NCBI GenBank assembly: GCA_034437655.1
Contig: DAOTTU010000055.1
Span: forward strand, 31,007 to 95,006
Source of the DNA: J027 sp034437655
GTDB taxonomy: Bacteria; Chloroflexota; Anaerolineae; Aggregatilineales; J027
Length of the DNA: 64,000 bases
Direction: 5' to 3'
This document shows, one piece after another, positions 53,631 to 62,595 of this stretch. A program made the translations under genes and the position numbers. Each line of letters begins with the position of its first letter. Position 1 is the stretch's first letter. The notes beneath the pieces are model-generated. The model did no database searches and was not told the origin of the DNA. It saw nothing but the letters and a program-made list of their open reading frames with translations.

Positions 53631-56051
53631 CTAATCAGCGTCCTTATCTGCTTTTGCGTCGGTTGCTGGTTCAGATTGCGGCTCTATGGATACAGCAGCG
53701 GGTGTATGCGTGATGACAAGCTGTCCATCGTGTGCAGTCACCGTGATAGTGTCTTGCGGTTGATAGACATTATCAATCAACGCCGAGGACAAGGGGCGTG
53801 TCAAGAGCCGTTCAATGGCCCGCCGCAACGGCCGTGCGCCGTTGGCCGGGTCATATCCTTCTGACAACAAGAGCTTGCGCGCCGAATCATCCAGCACCAA
53901 CCGTAGTTCTTGTGCATCCAGCAGATCGAGCATGGCTTGCATGTTCAAGTCGAGAATATCGTTCAACGCTTCACGCGAGAGTGGCTTGAAGGTCACGATT
54001 TCATCAATACGGTTTAGAAACTCTGGGCGGAAGAAGCGCTTCAGGTAGAATTGATAATCCGGCTGCGAGATAATGTCACCGTCACCCCCGAAGCCAATCG
54101 CCTTGCCGACCTCTGTCACGCCGATATTGCTGGTCATAATCCAGATAGCGTGCCGGGCATCAATCGTGCGCCCAATCGCGTCTGTCAGGCGGCCTTCATC
54201 GAAGACCTGCAAGAAGATGTCAAACACTTGCGGCGCGGCTTTTTCAACCTCGTCCAGCAACACGACTGAATAGGGCTGGCGGCGCAACGTCTCGGTAAGC
54301 TGGCCACCACGTTCAGTGCCACGATACCCGGGCGGCGCACCGATCAAGCGCGAGACGGTGTGTTCGTCATGAAACTCAGACATATCAAGGCGAATCAGCG
54401 ATTTTTCATCGCCAAATTGAAACTCGGCCAGCGCCTTCGCCAGTTCAGTTTTGCCAACACCACTGGGGCCAATGAACAGAAAAACGCCAATTGGCTTGCG
54501 TGGGTCGCTCAGCCCGGCGCGGTGTGTTTTGATGGTTTGCGCCACCGCTTCGACCGCGTGGTCCTGCCCACGGACGCGATTTTTGATGAGGGTCTCCATC
54601 TGTGCATATTTTTCACGTTCAGAAGCCCGCAAATCTGAAACCGGAATCCCGGTCCATTCACTCAACACGTCATGCACATGGTGCGCTCTGACAGTCAGTG
54701 TTTCGTCGGGGTCGTCGTCTGGCGACACGGACTGGATAACCACCCGCGCACACGCTTCGTCAAGCAGGTCAAGCGCCTTGTCTGGAAGACGACGTTCTAC
54801 CAGATACCGCGACGACAACCGCACCGCAGCATCGCGTGCTTCGGGTGAAATTGTAACGCTGTGGTGTTCTTCGTAGCGTTCGTACACGTTTTCAAGAATC
54901 GTGAGGGTATCTTCAACGGTTGGCTCTTTAATATCAATGGTCCGGAAGCGCCGATCGAGGGCCGGGTCGCGGGCAATGGCTTTGCGATATTCTTCAAAGG
55001 TCGTCGCACCGATACAGGCGATGTCGCCCCGAGCCAGGGCCGGTTTCAGGATGTTAGCGGCATCCAGGTTACTGTCGATGGTGTCACCCGCACCAACAAT
55101 GGTATGGATTTCATCAATAAACAGAATATGGTCGGGGGAACTGCTGACTTCATCAATAATTCCGCCGAGTCGCTCTTCAAACTGCCCGCGCAGGCTCGTT
55201 CCGGCAACCAGCATCCCAATTTCGATCTGGACGATGCGCTTACCTTTTAGTGGGGTAGCCGCTTTGCCTTCGGCGATTTGCCAGGCAAGGCCCTCAACGA
55301 CCGCGGTCTTCCCCACCCCCGCGTCACCAACCAGCAGCGGGTTGTTTTTCTTATTCCGTGTCAAAGTGCGGGCAACAGCGCGAATTTCCGGGTCACGCCC
55401 GATGGCCGGGCCAATCTTACCTGCGCGGGCTTGTTCAACAAGGTCACGCCCATATTTGTCAAGCAGCGGTGTGGGCACGCCGCGATTGTTCGCATGATCC
55501 TGTTCTCCATCAGACGAGCTTTCAAATTCATCATCGTCAATAATATCACTGAGAAAGCTGTTGCTCATTTCGTCTTCTTCAAAATCAACATCGTCGATGT
55601 TCAAGAAGCGCGTGAGGTAGTTCATCCAATATTGCAGGTCAACGTTGAGTTCTTTGAGTTTGCGCATGGCAACGCCTTCACCATCCTGCAACATATGCAG
55701 CAAGATTTGCTCCTCAGTGACGCGCGTTGAGTCAAGGTCATCAGCGAGGTAGACGCTCTGCGCCAGGATGCGGTAGGCGCGAGGGGTAAACGGCGGTGTG
55801 TCGTCCACAATATCATCACCACTGCCGACTTCACGCCGAATAATATTGCGCACCTCGCGCGGGTCAAGCCCGGTGTCGGTCAGAATCAGGCTGGTAATCC
55901 CGTTTTCGGTACGGGTCATCGCGTTAAAAATGTGTTCGGTGCCAATGTAATTATGTTTGAGGCGTTCAGACTCTTTACGCGCCGTCTCCAGAATGTCTCG
56001 ACACTGACGGCGAATTTCCGATTCACTTACATCGTACGGTGACTTTGGCAT
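53631..56051 (-). CDS. Clp ATPase (ClpC/ClpA-like) without M domain
   Basis: An 806-residue Hsp100 unfoldase. The N domain has ARKESERLKHNYIGTEHIFNA. An acidic insert (about 155-195) leads to D1 with Walker A GDAGVGKTAVVEG, and D2 has GPSGVGKTELAKAL. ClpC proteins normally carry a UVR/M domain after DLLDEA; here only about 15 residues separate that point from the D2 linker, as in ClpA. The ClpP-docking tripeptide IGF is present in AIGFGGDG, so it should work with ClpP, which is not in this window. ATG 56051 has GAGG 6 bases upstream. First gene of the operon with the TPR kinase and FHA protein. Confidence 0.93.
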   Translation of the reverse strand: MPKSPYDVSESEIRRQCRDILETARKESERLKHNYIGTEHIFNAMTRTENGITSLILTDTGLDPREVRNIIRREVGSGDDIVDDTPPFTPRAYRILAQSVYLADDLDSTRVTEEQILLHMLQDGEGVAMRKLKELNVDLQYWMNYLTRFLNIDDVDFEEDEMSNSFLSDIIDDDEFESSSDGEQDHANNRGVPTPLLDKYGRDLVEQARAGKIGPAIGRDPEIRAVARTLTRNKKNNPLLVGDAGVGKTAVVEGLAWQIAEGKAATPLKGKRIVQIEIGMLVAGTSLRGQFEERLGGIIDEVSSSPDHILFIDEIHTIVGAGDTIDSNLDAANILKPALARGDIACIGATTFEEYRKAIARDPALDRRFRTIDIKEPTVEDTLTILENVYERYEEHHSVTISPEARDAAVRLSSRYLVERRLPDKALDLLDEACARVVIQSVSPDDDPDETLTVRAHHVHDVLSEWTGIPVSDLRASEREKYAQMETLIKNRVRGQDHAVEAVAQTIKTHRAGLSDPRKPIGVFLFIGPSGVGKTELAKALAEFQFGDEKSLIRLDMSEFHDEHTVSRLIGAPPGYRGTERGGQLTETLRRQPYSVVLLDEVEKAAPQVFDIFLQVFDEGRLTDAIGRTIDARHAIWIMTSNIGVTEVGKAIGFGGDGDIISQPDYQFYLKRFFRPEFLNRIDEIVTFKPLSREALNDILDLNMQAMLDLLDAQELRLVLDDSARKLLLSEGYDPANGARPLRRAIERLLTRPLSSALIDNVYQPQDTITVTAHDGQLVITHTPAAVSIEPQSEPATDAKADKDAD

Positions 56052-56094
56052 ACGATCCCTCAACGATTTGGTTGCTTTACATAATTTAATTCCC

Positions 56095-56100
56095 ATTATA
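56095..56100 (-). promoter_or_regulatory. candidate -10 element of the clp operon
   Basis: TATAAT on the minus strand, 44 bases before ATG 56051; the -35 is weak. Confidence 0.4.
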
Positions 56101-56136
56101 GCAGGCCAGTTACGTTTCTTCGTCGCCAAATTGAGC

Positions 56137-56142
56137 TATAAT
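56137..56142 (+). promoter_or_regulatory. candidate -10 element of the receptor kinase gene
   Basis: TATAAT on the plus strand, 38 bases before ATG 56180; the -35 is weak. It lies 37 bases from the opposite-strand TATAAT of the clp operon. Confidence 0.4.
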
Positions 56143-56179
56143 AACGGCTGTTTACTATTGATTTTTGATTGAGAAACCT

Positions 56180-59100
56180 ATGGGAATCCCTGATCCAATT
56201 ATTGGACGTAAACTCGGCGACTACACAATCGTAGAATTACTGGGCAAGGGCGGGATGGCCAGGGTCTATAAAGGCTATGACGAAGCCCTGGATCGCTATG
56301 CCGCTGTCAAAGTCATCACCAGCGATTTTGTAGCGACTGCTGACGAAGTTGAATATAAAGAGCGCTTTCAACGTGAAGCCCGTGCCATCGCCCGCCTACG
56401 CCATCCAAATATTGTCGGCGTCTATCAGTTTAGTGACCTCGACGGGCTCTACTATATGGCGATGATCTTTCTGGATGGCGAGGATTTGCGCACCCGTCTG
56501 AAGGCTTACGCTGAAAAAGGCGAAAAGATGCCGCATGGTGAGGTGCTGCAAATGGCGCGAGAGGTAGCCAGCGCCCTCGACTATGCACACTCACAGGGCG
56601 TTATTCACCGTGATATTAAGCCCTCCAACATTATGATGACTTCCACCGGGGCCACCCTGACCGACTTCGGGTTAGCCCTGAGTACAATGGAAGGCACAGC
56701 CGGCGACACCTTTGGCAGTGCGCACTATATCGCTCCTGAACAGGCGATTTCATCGGCGCGGGCTGTCCCACAAAGTGACCTCTATTCGCTGGGGGTGGTG
56801 CTGTACGAAGCCTTTACGGGCAAGGTGCCATTTGATGACCCCTCAGTGATGAGTGTCGCGCTCAAACACCTCAACGAGCCACCACCGCGCCCCACCGAGA
56901 CGATCCGCAACTTCCCCTCAGAGCTAGAAGATGTGCTGATGCGCTTGCTGTCTAAAGAACCGACAGACCGCCACCAGAGCGGTGCCGAGCTTCTGCTCGC
57001 CTTGCAACGCGCACTGCCGCTAGAGGGTGATACCGCCGAAATGCCAGAGGCTGCCGCCCCCAGGGCGTCAACGTCTTACCCGGCGCTGGACATCGGTGTC
57101 GCGACCTCAAAACCGTCGATGACGTCTGCCAAAAAATCAGTGGGTTTGGGTGGCAAACCCGCACAAAATGCACAAGACCTGATTGATCAGACGATTGATG
57201 AGAAACCCACTGAAAAGCAAGCCACCAAACGTCGCGTTCCATGGGTGTTATTGGCGGCGGTGCTTGTCTTGCTATTGATTGGTGGCGGCGCGTTTCTGGC
57301 CTTTGGGGGTGATGGTGGCGACGATGGCAACGATCAGCCTGATGATCGTGTGCCAATTGCCGCTGAAACGGATCCAACAACACAAACTGCAACCTCCACC
57401 GAAGAAAGCGCTGATGACGAGAATGAAGCCGATGCCTCGCAGACAACCGTTGCACAATCTGAAGATGCGTCTCCAACGGCTACAGAACCTGAACCCACAC
57501 CCGAAACCCCAACGGTAACGGTTACTGTCACCGAAAGCGTGGCTATCCCAACAGAAACTATTGCATCCTCAGTAACACCGACAGCTACAACAGAAGATCA
57601 GGCAGCAACCGCAACTGCAACCACCAGCCTTACAGCCACTGCGCCAACCGAGACTGCCACTGCTACAAGCACACCACCACCAGCAACAAATACCCCAGAC
57701 CCAACCACTACCCCAACTACCGAAACCATCAGTGGCCCCGTTACGTTACCCACCGAAGCAAACCCTGATGTTGAACTGCGCTATGAGGAGACGTACCTCA
57801 TCCTGGAAAATGTGTCCGGGCGCACGCTTAACCTTGCAGACTTACGCTTCGAAGGTAATGAGAGCGGCCTGTTTCGGGCAAGTGAATGGTCGCGCAACCT
57901 GGAAACCATCAACGCACGGTTAGAACGCTTCCGTGATGGTGGTTGTGTTCAAGTTTCTACGCAGCGGTCATCATTCCAACCCATGAATTGCCGCTGGTAC
58001 AATGTCTGGATCCCGCGTACCCTGTCACTTTTCCACTTTTTCCTTGGCGACAACACCATGTTCAGTATCTACGACGGTGGAACGCTTGTTGGCCAATGTG
58101 CTGTCGGGGCCGAAACCTGTCAGTTTTCGCTTGAAGAATTTGACCCTACCCGTATCGCTGAAGATACAGAAACGCAAACAGATATAACCCCATCCCCATC
58201 ACCAAGCAACACGCCTTCACCAACACCAAGCCTTACAGCTACGGCTACGGCGACCGACGATGACGTTGAGGAGAACGCCACCGCTAGCCCAACCCCACCA
58301 CTGGACCCCGACGTTGAGTTGCGTTACAGTGCAGAGCGCTTGTTACTTGAAAACGTTTCAGGCCAAACCCAGAATTTATCAGCACTCCGTTTTGAAACCG
58401 AAAGTGGGCAACGTTTCAGCGCGACCGAATGGAATTCAAGCCTGCGCCAGGTCGGGGCTTCAACCTCGTCGTATCGCAGCAACGGTTGTGTGCAAGTTGT
58501 GACAACACCGACCGCTGTCTTGAATCGTCCATGCTTACGCTATAACGTTTGGATTCAACGCAACGCCAGCAGTTCGAGCTACTTCTGGGGAGATGCCGAC
58601 AGTCGCAGCTTCGTAGTCTTACTTGGCACAGACCCCATCGCCCGGTGCCCTATTAACACCAGTGGCAGTGACGATGACGTGATTATCTGTCAATTCTCAT
58701 TAGATGCGACGTTGGACCCCGAAGCTCCGACACCTACAAGTACCACAGACAACGATGCCACAGAGGATACTGCCACAGAATCCGACGCAGATGACACAGC
58801 AGGTGATAGCCCTGACGCTGACAATCTTGAGCTACGCTATAGCCCTGACGCTGACAATCTTGAGCTACGCTATGGGCCGCAGCTTTTGATCCTTGAAAAC
58901 ATCGGGACAACATCCGTTGACATCAGTAATCTGGTGTTTGTCGGTGACGAGAACGGTCAATTCTCTGCGATTGGGTGGTCGAATCGTCTAGAAGACCTGG
59001 ACGCCACACTCAATGACTTCGAACCGGGGGGGTGTGTGCAACTGGTTGTCGAAACAGCGGCTGTGCTGGAAGACGCCTGTACACAATACAATGTCTGGAT

Positions 59101-59257
59101 TCGGCGCGGTAATTCCAGTGCGCATTTCTGGCTAGACACAGAGGAGAACACCGCATTCGCAGTAACACGTGACGGAACCACAATTGCAGAGTGCCCGGTT
59201 GTGGACGATAATGATGATGTAGTTTGTCGCTTCTTCTTATCGACTGATTCCGATTAA
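56180..59257 (+). CDS. receptor-like Ser/Thr kinase with triplicated outer domain
   Basis: A 1025-residue protein. The kinase (about 13-275) has LGKGGMARVYKG, AAVKVI, H143-R144-D145, D162 in DFGLAL and IAPEQ. One helix (353-376) crosses the membrane. Outside come a Thr/Pro/Glu-rich spacer of about 150 residues and then three copies of an unassigned domain (about 528-651, 709-841 and 890-1025), each opening with ELRY, then LENVSG or LENIGT, SEWS or GWSN, GGCVQ/NGCVQ, YNVWI and a final C-x-F. Each copy has three or four cysteines. Thr/Ser-rich linkers of about 50 residues separate the copies. ATG 56180 is preferred to TTG 56165. The histidine kinase gene follows after 26 bases. Confidence 0.9.
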   Translation: MGIPDPIIGRKLGDYTIVELLGKGGMARVYKGYDEALDRYAAVKVITSDFVATADEVEYKERFQREARAIARLRHPNIVGVYQFSDLDGLYYMAMIFLDGEDLRTRLKAYAEKGEKMPHGEVLQMAREVASALDYAHSQGVIHRDIKPSNIMMTSTGATLTDFGLALSTMEGTAGDTFGSAHYIAPEQAISSARAVPQSDLYSLGVVLYEAFTGKVPFDDPSVMSVALKHLNEPPPRPTETIRNFPSELEDVLMRLLSKEPTDRHQSGAELLLALQRALPLEGDTAEMPEAAAPRASTSYPALDIGVATSKPSMTSAKKSVGLGGKPAQNAQDLIDQTIDEKPTEKQATKRRVPWVLLAAVLVLLLIGGGAFLAFGGDGGDDGNDQPDDRVPIAAETDPTTQTATSTEESADDENEADASQTTVAQSEDASPTATEPEPTPETPTVTVTVTESVAIPTETIASSVTPTATTEDQAATATATTSLTATAPTETATATSTPPPATNTPDPTTTPTTETISGPVTLPTEANPDVELRYEETYLILENVSGRTLNLADLRFEGNESGLFRASEWSRNLETINARLERFRDGGCVQVSTQRSSFQPMNCRWYNVWIPRTLSLFHFFLGDNTMFSIYDGGTLVGQCAVGAETCQFSLEEFDPTRIAEDTETQTDITPSPSPSNTPSPTPSLTATATATDDDVEENATASPTPPLDPDVELRYSAERLLLENVSGQTQNLSALRFETESGQRFSATEWNSSLRQVGASTSSYRSNGCVQVVTTPTAVLNRPCLRYNVWIQRNASSSSYFWGDADSRSFVVLLGTDPIARCPINTSGSDDDVIICQFSLDATLDPEAPTPTSTTDNDATEDTATESDADDTAGDSPDADNLELRYSPDADNLELRYGPQLLILENIGTTSVDISNLVFVGDENGQFSAIGWSNRLEDLDATLNDFEPGGCVQLVVETAAVLEDACTQYNVWIRRGNSSAHFWLDTEENTAFAVTRDGTTIAECPVVDDNDDVVCRFFLSTDSD
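58808..58873 (+). repeat. perfect 33-base tandem duplication inside the receptor kinase gene
   Basis: Two identical 33-base units (58808-58840 and 58841-58873), each encoding SPDADNLELRY. They lie at the beginning of the third outer-domain copy, so that copy has a doubled N-terminal strand. Confidence 0.95.
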
Positions 59258-59283
59258 CTGAGCTGTCAGGACGTACGGACGTT

Positions 59284-60852
59284 GTGAGTCTTTCGAAACA
59301 GCGGCGCGAGTATCAGGCTTTGTTGGATGTCTCGCGCTTAATTACCACCCCCGACCTCGATTATGTCCTGTCCGAAACGCTGCGGATTATGATTGAGACG
59401 CTCGAAGCCTATAAAGGTAGTATTTTACTGTTTGAGCGTGATGAAGAATTGTGCCGCCGCTTTATTTTGCAACGCGATTTACCATTGGAAATGTCTATGG
59501 TCGCTGTGCAACAAGTGCTGGACAGGGGGTTGGCAGGCTGGGTTGCTCACAATCGACAGGGAACGGTCATAAACGATGTCCGCGATGATAACCGCTGGAC
59601 AACGCTCCCCGACGACGATCAGGACGATGTGCGCGGGGCATTGTGTTTACCACTGACGCTTCACGATACAATGCTCGGCATTATCACGCTGGTTAGTGAA
59701 ACCCCCGGACATTTTGCAACAGATGACCTGCAACTGGCGATGGCGATTAGCAATCAGGCCAGTATGGTAATCTATAATGCCCGCCTTTTTGAAGACGCCA
59801 GCGAACAACGCTACCGTCTGACCACGATCCTCCAGAACGTCGGTGAACCTCTCTTAATTCTGAATAGCGACTTTACGTTGATGCTGGCTAACCGCGCAGC
59901 AGGACGCTTGATGAACCGCAACGGCAGTACACTGTATGGACAGCACATCAGCACACTTTCCAGCAGCCCAATGTGGACGGTGCTTTCTCAGCAACTTGTT
60001 GATTTGGATTTGCGGGCAAGCCAACATATTGTCGAGCTACACGACCCTGAAACCATGCGTGACTACAATGTCAACATTTCACCAGTGGTGCATGACACTG
60101 AATTTGTCGGCTACGTGATCGTGTTTACTGACATCACGTTTATGCGTGACCTCAGCCGCTTGAAGTCTCACATGTTGCGCATGGCATCACACGACCTCAA
60201 AAACCCGCTGAACATCGCGCTAGGCTATATCACCGTCATGCAAGCAGACATCGCAGCGGGCGACCCTGTTGAGAAAGATTGGATAGACGAAGTATTCCGC
60301 GCACTGGTGCGTATGAATAATCTGATTGATGAACTGCTCAACGAACAGCGGATTGAGCGCGAAAGCAAGTTCCGTAGTGGCAGTATTGACCTGCATGACT
60401 TGATTGATGAAGTCGTTGACGAACTCACTGAGAATGTGAACCGTAAACAGCAGCAACTCACCAAGCAGGTTGCGCCAGAAATCCCAATCATACAGGGCGA
60501 CAGGGGACAGTTGCGGCAAGCGATGGTGAACTATATCAGTAACGCTGTTAAATATACCCCAGAGCATGGACACATTCATGTCGCGGCCCGCACCGAGGAT
60601 GGGAAATTCTACTTTGTGGTCGAAGACAACGGGGTTGGTATTCCATTAGCGATGCAAGACAACATTTTCCGTCAGGGTTATCGCGCCGAACGTGATGAGA
60701 TTGACGGCATTGAAGGGAGTGGCATTGGGCTCAGCCTGGTTGCAGAAATTGCTCGCCGTCACCGGGGGCGCGTCTGGTTTGAAAGCGAAGAAGGGCTCGG
60801 CAGCCGCTTCGGGTTCTGGATTCCTATCAACCAGCGCCACATCCAGCCATGA
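59284..60852 (+). CDS. GAF-PAS sensor histidine kinase
   Basis: A 522-residue cytosolic histidine kinase without membrane helices. A GAF domain (about 22-165, with LEAYKGSILLFE and AGWVAHNRQGTVI) is followed by a PAS domain (about 180-295). The HisKA part has the phospho-acceptor H303 in MASHDLKNPLN, and the HATPase part has NYISNAVKY, VVEDNGVGIP and GSGIGLSLV. No response regulator is next to it. GTG start at 59284. Co-transcription with the receptor Ser/Thr kinase is likely from the 26-base gap. Confidence 0.93.
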   Translation: MSLSKQRREYQALLDVSRLITTPDLDYVLSETLRIMIETLEAYKGSILLFERDEELCRRFILQRDLPLEMSMVAVQQVLDRGLAGWVAHNRQGTVINDVRDDNRWTTLPDDDQDDVRGALCLPLTLHDTMLGIITLVSETPGHFATDDLQLAMAISNQASMVIYNARLFEDASEQRYRLTTILQNVGEPLLILNSDFTLMLANRAAGRLMNRNGSTLYGQHISTLSSSPMWTVLSQQLVDLDLRASQHIVELHDPETMRDYNVNISPVVHDTEFVGYVIVFTDITFMRDLSRLKSHMLRMASHDLKNPLNIALGYITVMQADIAAGDPVEKDWIDEVFRALVRMNNLIDELLNEQRIERESKFRSGSIDLHDLIDEVVDELTENVNRKQQQLTKQVAPEIPIIQGDRGQLRQAMVNYISNAVKYTPEHGHIHVAARTEDGKFYFVVEDNGVGIPLAMQDNIFRQGYRAERDEIDGIEGSGIGLSLVAEIARRHRGRVWFESEEGLGSRFGFWIPINQRHIQP

Positions 60853-60867
60853 CCACCGCACCACCGC

Positions 60868-61197
60868 CTAACTGGTAACAGGCGGCTCCCATTCCTCAAC
60901 TCGTGCTTCAATATAAATATAATCCACGCTCACGCGCTCAGTTTCAGGGTAATTCGGGATTGGCTGTCGGCGGATCGCCTCAACCAGAATAATACGTATT
61001 TTCTCGCTCGGGACTTCGTACATTGTTCTGACTTCACGATTGACGTCGTTGCGAAAGAATTTGAGGTTGGCATCGTCAAGGTTCAACCGAATCCAGCGGC
61101 GGGCTTTGCGATACTCCATATCGGCCAGTTTTTCGGCGAGTTCTTGCCGTTCTTGTTCGTTCATCTGCGCGTATTGCTCCGTGGTTTCGAATGGCAT
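60868..61197 (-). CDS. small hypothetical protein
   Basis: A 109-residue charged, soluble protein of unknown family. The first half is helical and basic/acidic mixed (NEQERQELAEKLADMEYRKARRW), the second half probably beta (RIILVEAIRR, VSVDYIYIEARVEEW). No ribosome site precedes ATG 61197. It diverges from xseA with a 53-base gap. Confidence 0.55.
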   Translation of the reverse strand: MPFETTEQYAQMNEQERQELAEKLADMEYRKARRWIRLNLDDANLKFFRNDVNREVRTMYEVPSEKIRIILVEAIRRQPIPNYPETERVSVDYIYIEARVEEWEPPVTS

Positions 61198-61250
61198 TAA
61201 AGCGAATAACCATGTGGGAAATTGTAGCAGTTTGTCGTAGAATTGCCACC

Positions 61251-62519
61251 ATGAGCGATCAACTTTCTTTTGTATTCGACGACGATTCCGGCAAGTTAAT
61301 CCCTGAAGCGTTAAGCCAGCGTGGACCGTGGTCTGTGGCGGAAGTTACCGCCCATATCAAAACGCGCCTGGAGCGTGACCCCCTTCTCAAACAGATTAGT
61401 GTCGAAGGTGAACTCAGTAACGTTACGCGGGCACGGTCGGGGCATCTCTATTTCACGCTGAAAGACAGTGACGCCCAATTGAAAGGGGTCATGTGGCGGT
61501 CGAGTGCTACGCGCTTACGTTTTGACCCGCAACATGGTGATCGTGTGGTCGCAAGTGGGTCTATTTCAGTCTATGAGACACGTGGAGAATACCAACTCTA
61601 TGCGGACACTATGCGCCCGGCTGGGGTCGGTGATCTGCACGCTGAGTTTGAACGGCTGAAACGTAAACTGGACACTGAAGGCGTTTTTGCGCCCGAACAC
61701 AAACAAGCGCTCCCGGTTTTTCCGCGCAAAATTGGGATCGTAACGTCGCCAACAGCCGCCGCTTTTCAGGATGTGTTGAATGTGCTGCGCCGACGTTTCC
61801 CCATTGCTGAAGTCATCTTAAGCCCAACAATGGTGCAAGGGGATGCTGCCCCACCGTTAATTATGGCTGCGCTGGAAAATTTGTATCAACGCCCCGACAT
61901 TGATGTGATTTTGCTGGTGCGTGGTGGGGGTAGCCTTGAAGATTTATGGGCGTTCAATAATGAAGAGCTGGTGCGGACGGTGGTGCGGTCACCATTCCCC
62001 CTGATTACTGGCGTTGGGCATGAAATCGACTTTACGTTAGTAGACTTTGCCGCTGACCACCGTGCCCCAACCCCGTCTGCGGCGGCCGAAGTCGCCGTGC
62101 CTGAAGCGGCTGCGCTCCGGCTGAACGTAGATGCTGTTTATGAACGTCTGGTTGATGGCCTACACGACCGACTTCAAGACACCCGGCAAGCACTCAACGC
62201 CCAACACCGTACCCTGACATTGCTTTCGCCCCGGCAAGCGATTCAAATCGCTCAGCGCCAACTAAACACACTCCAGGACCGTCTCCACAATGCGATGCAC
62301 AGCCATTTGAAATCCACGGTCCAGAATCTCCATGCGCGCACTGCTGCCTTGCAAGCTGCCAGCCCCGAACAAATCCTGGCGCGGGGTTATGCGATTGTTA
62401 CCAAAGCCAATGGTGCGCGACTCAACAGCGCTACAGATGCTCAACCCGGCGAGATACTCAACATTCGGTTACATGATGGTACGCTACAGGCGCGGTTTGA
62501 GGACCAGAACGGCGACTAG
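61251..62519 (+). CDS. xseA: exodeoxyribonuclease VII large subunit
   Basis: A 422-residue XseA. The N-terminal OB fold has QISVEGELSNVTRARSGHLYFTLKD, the catalytic core IGIVTSPTAAAFQDVLNVLRRRFP and the signature RGGGSLEDLWAFNNEELVR, then GVGHEIDFTLVDFAADHRAPTPSAAAE, and a long coiled-coil C-terminus that binds XseB. It degrades single-stranded DNA. I choose ATG 61251; a TAGAAT lies only 7 bases before it and there is no ribosome site, which would fit a leaderless message. The small subunit gene is 53 kb away. Confidence 0.95.
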   Translation: MSDQLSFVFDDDSGKLIPEALSQRGPWSVAEVTAHIKTRLERDPLLKQISVEGELSNVTRARSGHLYFTLKDSDAQLKGVMWRSSATRLRFDPQHGDRVVASGSISVYETRGEYQLYADTMRPAGVGDLHAEFERLKRKLDTEGVFAPEHKQALPVFPRKIGIVTSPTAAAFQDVLNVLRRRFPIAEVILSPTMVQGDAAPPLIMAALENLYQRPDIDVILLVRGGGSLEDLWAFNNEELVRTVVRSPFPLITGVGHEIDFTLVDFAADHRAPTPSAAAEVAVPEAAALRLNVDAVYERLVDGLHDRLQDTRQALNAQHRTLTLLSPRQAIQIAQRQLNTLQDRLHNAMHSHLKSTVQNLHARTAALQAASPEQILARGYAIVTKANGARLNSATDAQPGEILNIRLHDGTLQARFEDQNGD

Positions 62520-62542
62520 CTTCTAAAAATGTCGCAAAAATT

Positions 62543-62567
62543 AAAGACCGGGCACACAGCCCGGCCT
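62543..62567 (-). terminator. terminator between xseA and the repeat protein gene
   Basis: CCGGGC/GCCCGG stem (62548-62553 with 62559-62564). On the minus strand it is followed by a T-rich tract (TCTTTAATTTTT), so it mainly serves the minus-strand gene. Confidence 0.55.
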
Positions 62568-62595
62568 CTTATGCGAAGATGATGTTGCTTCAGCT

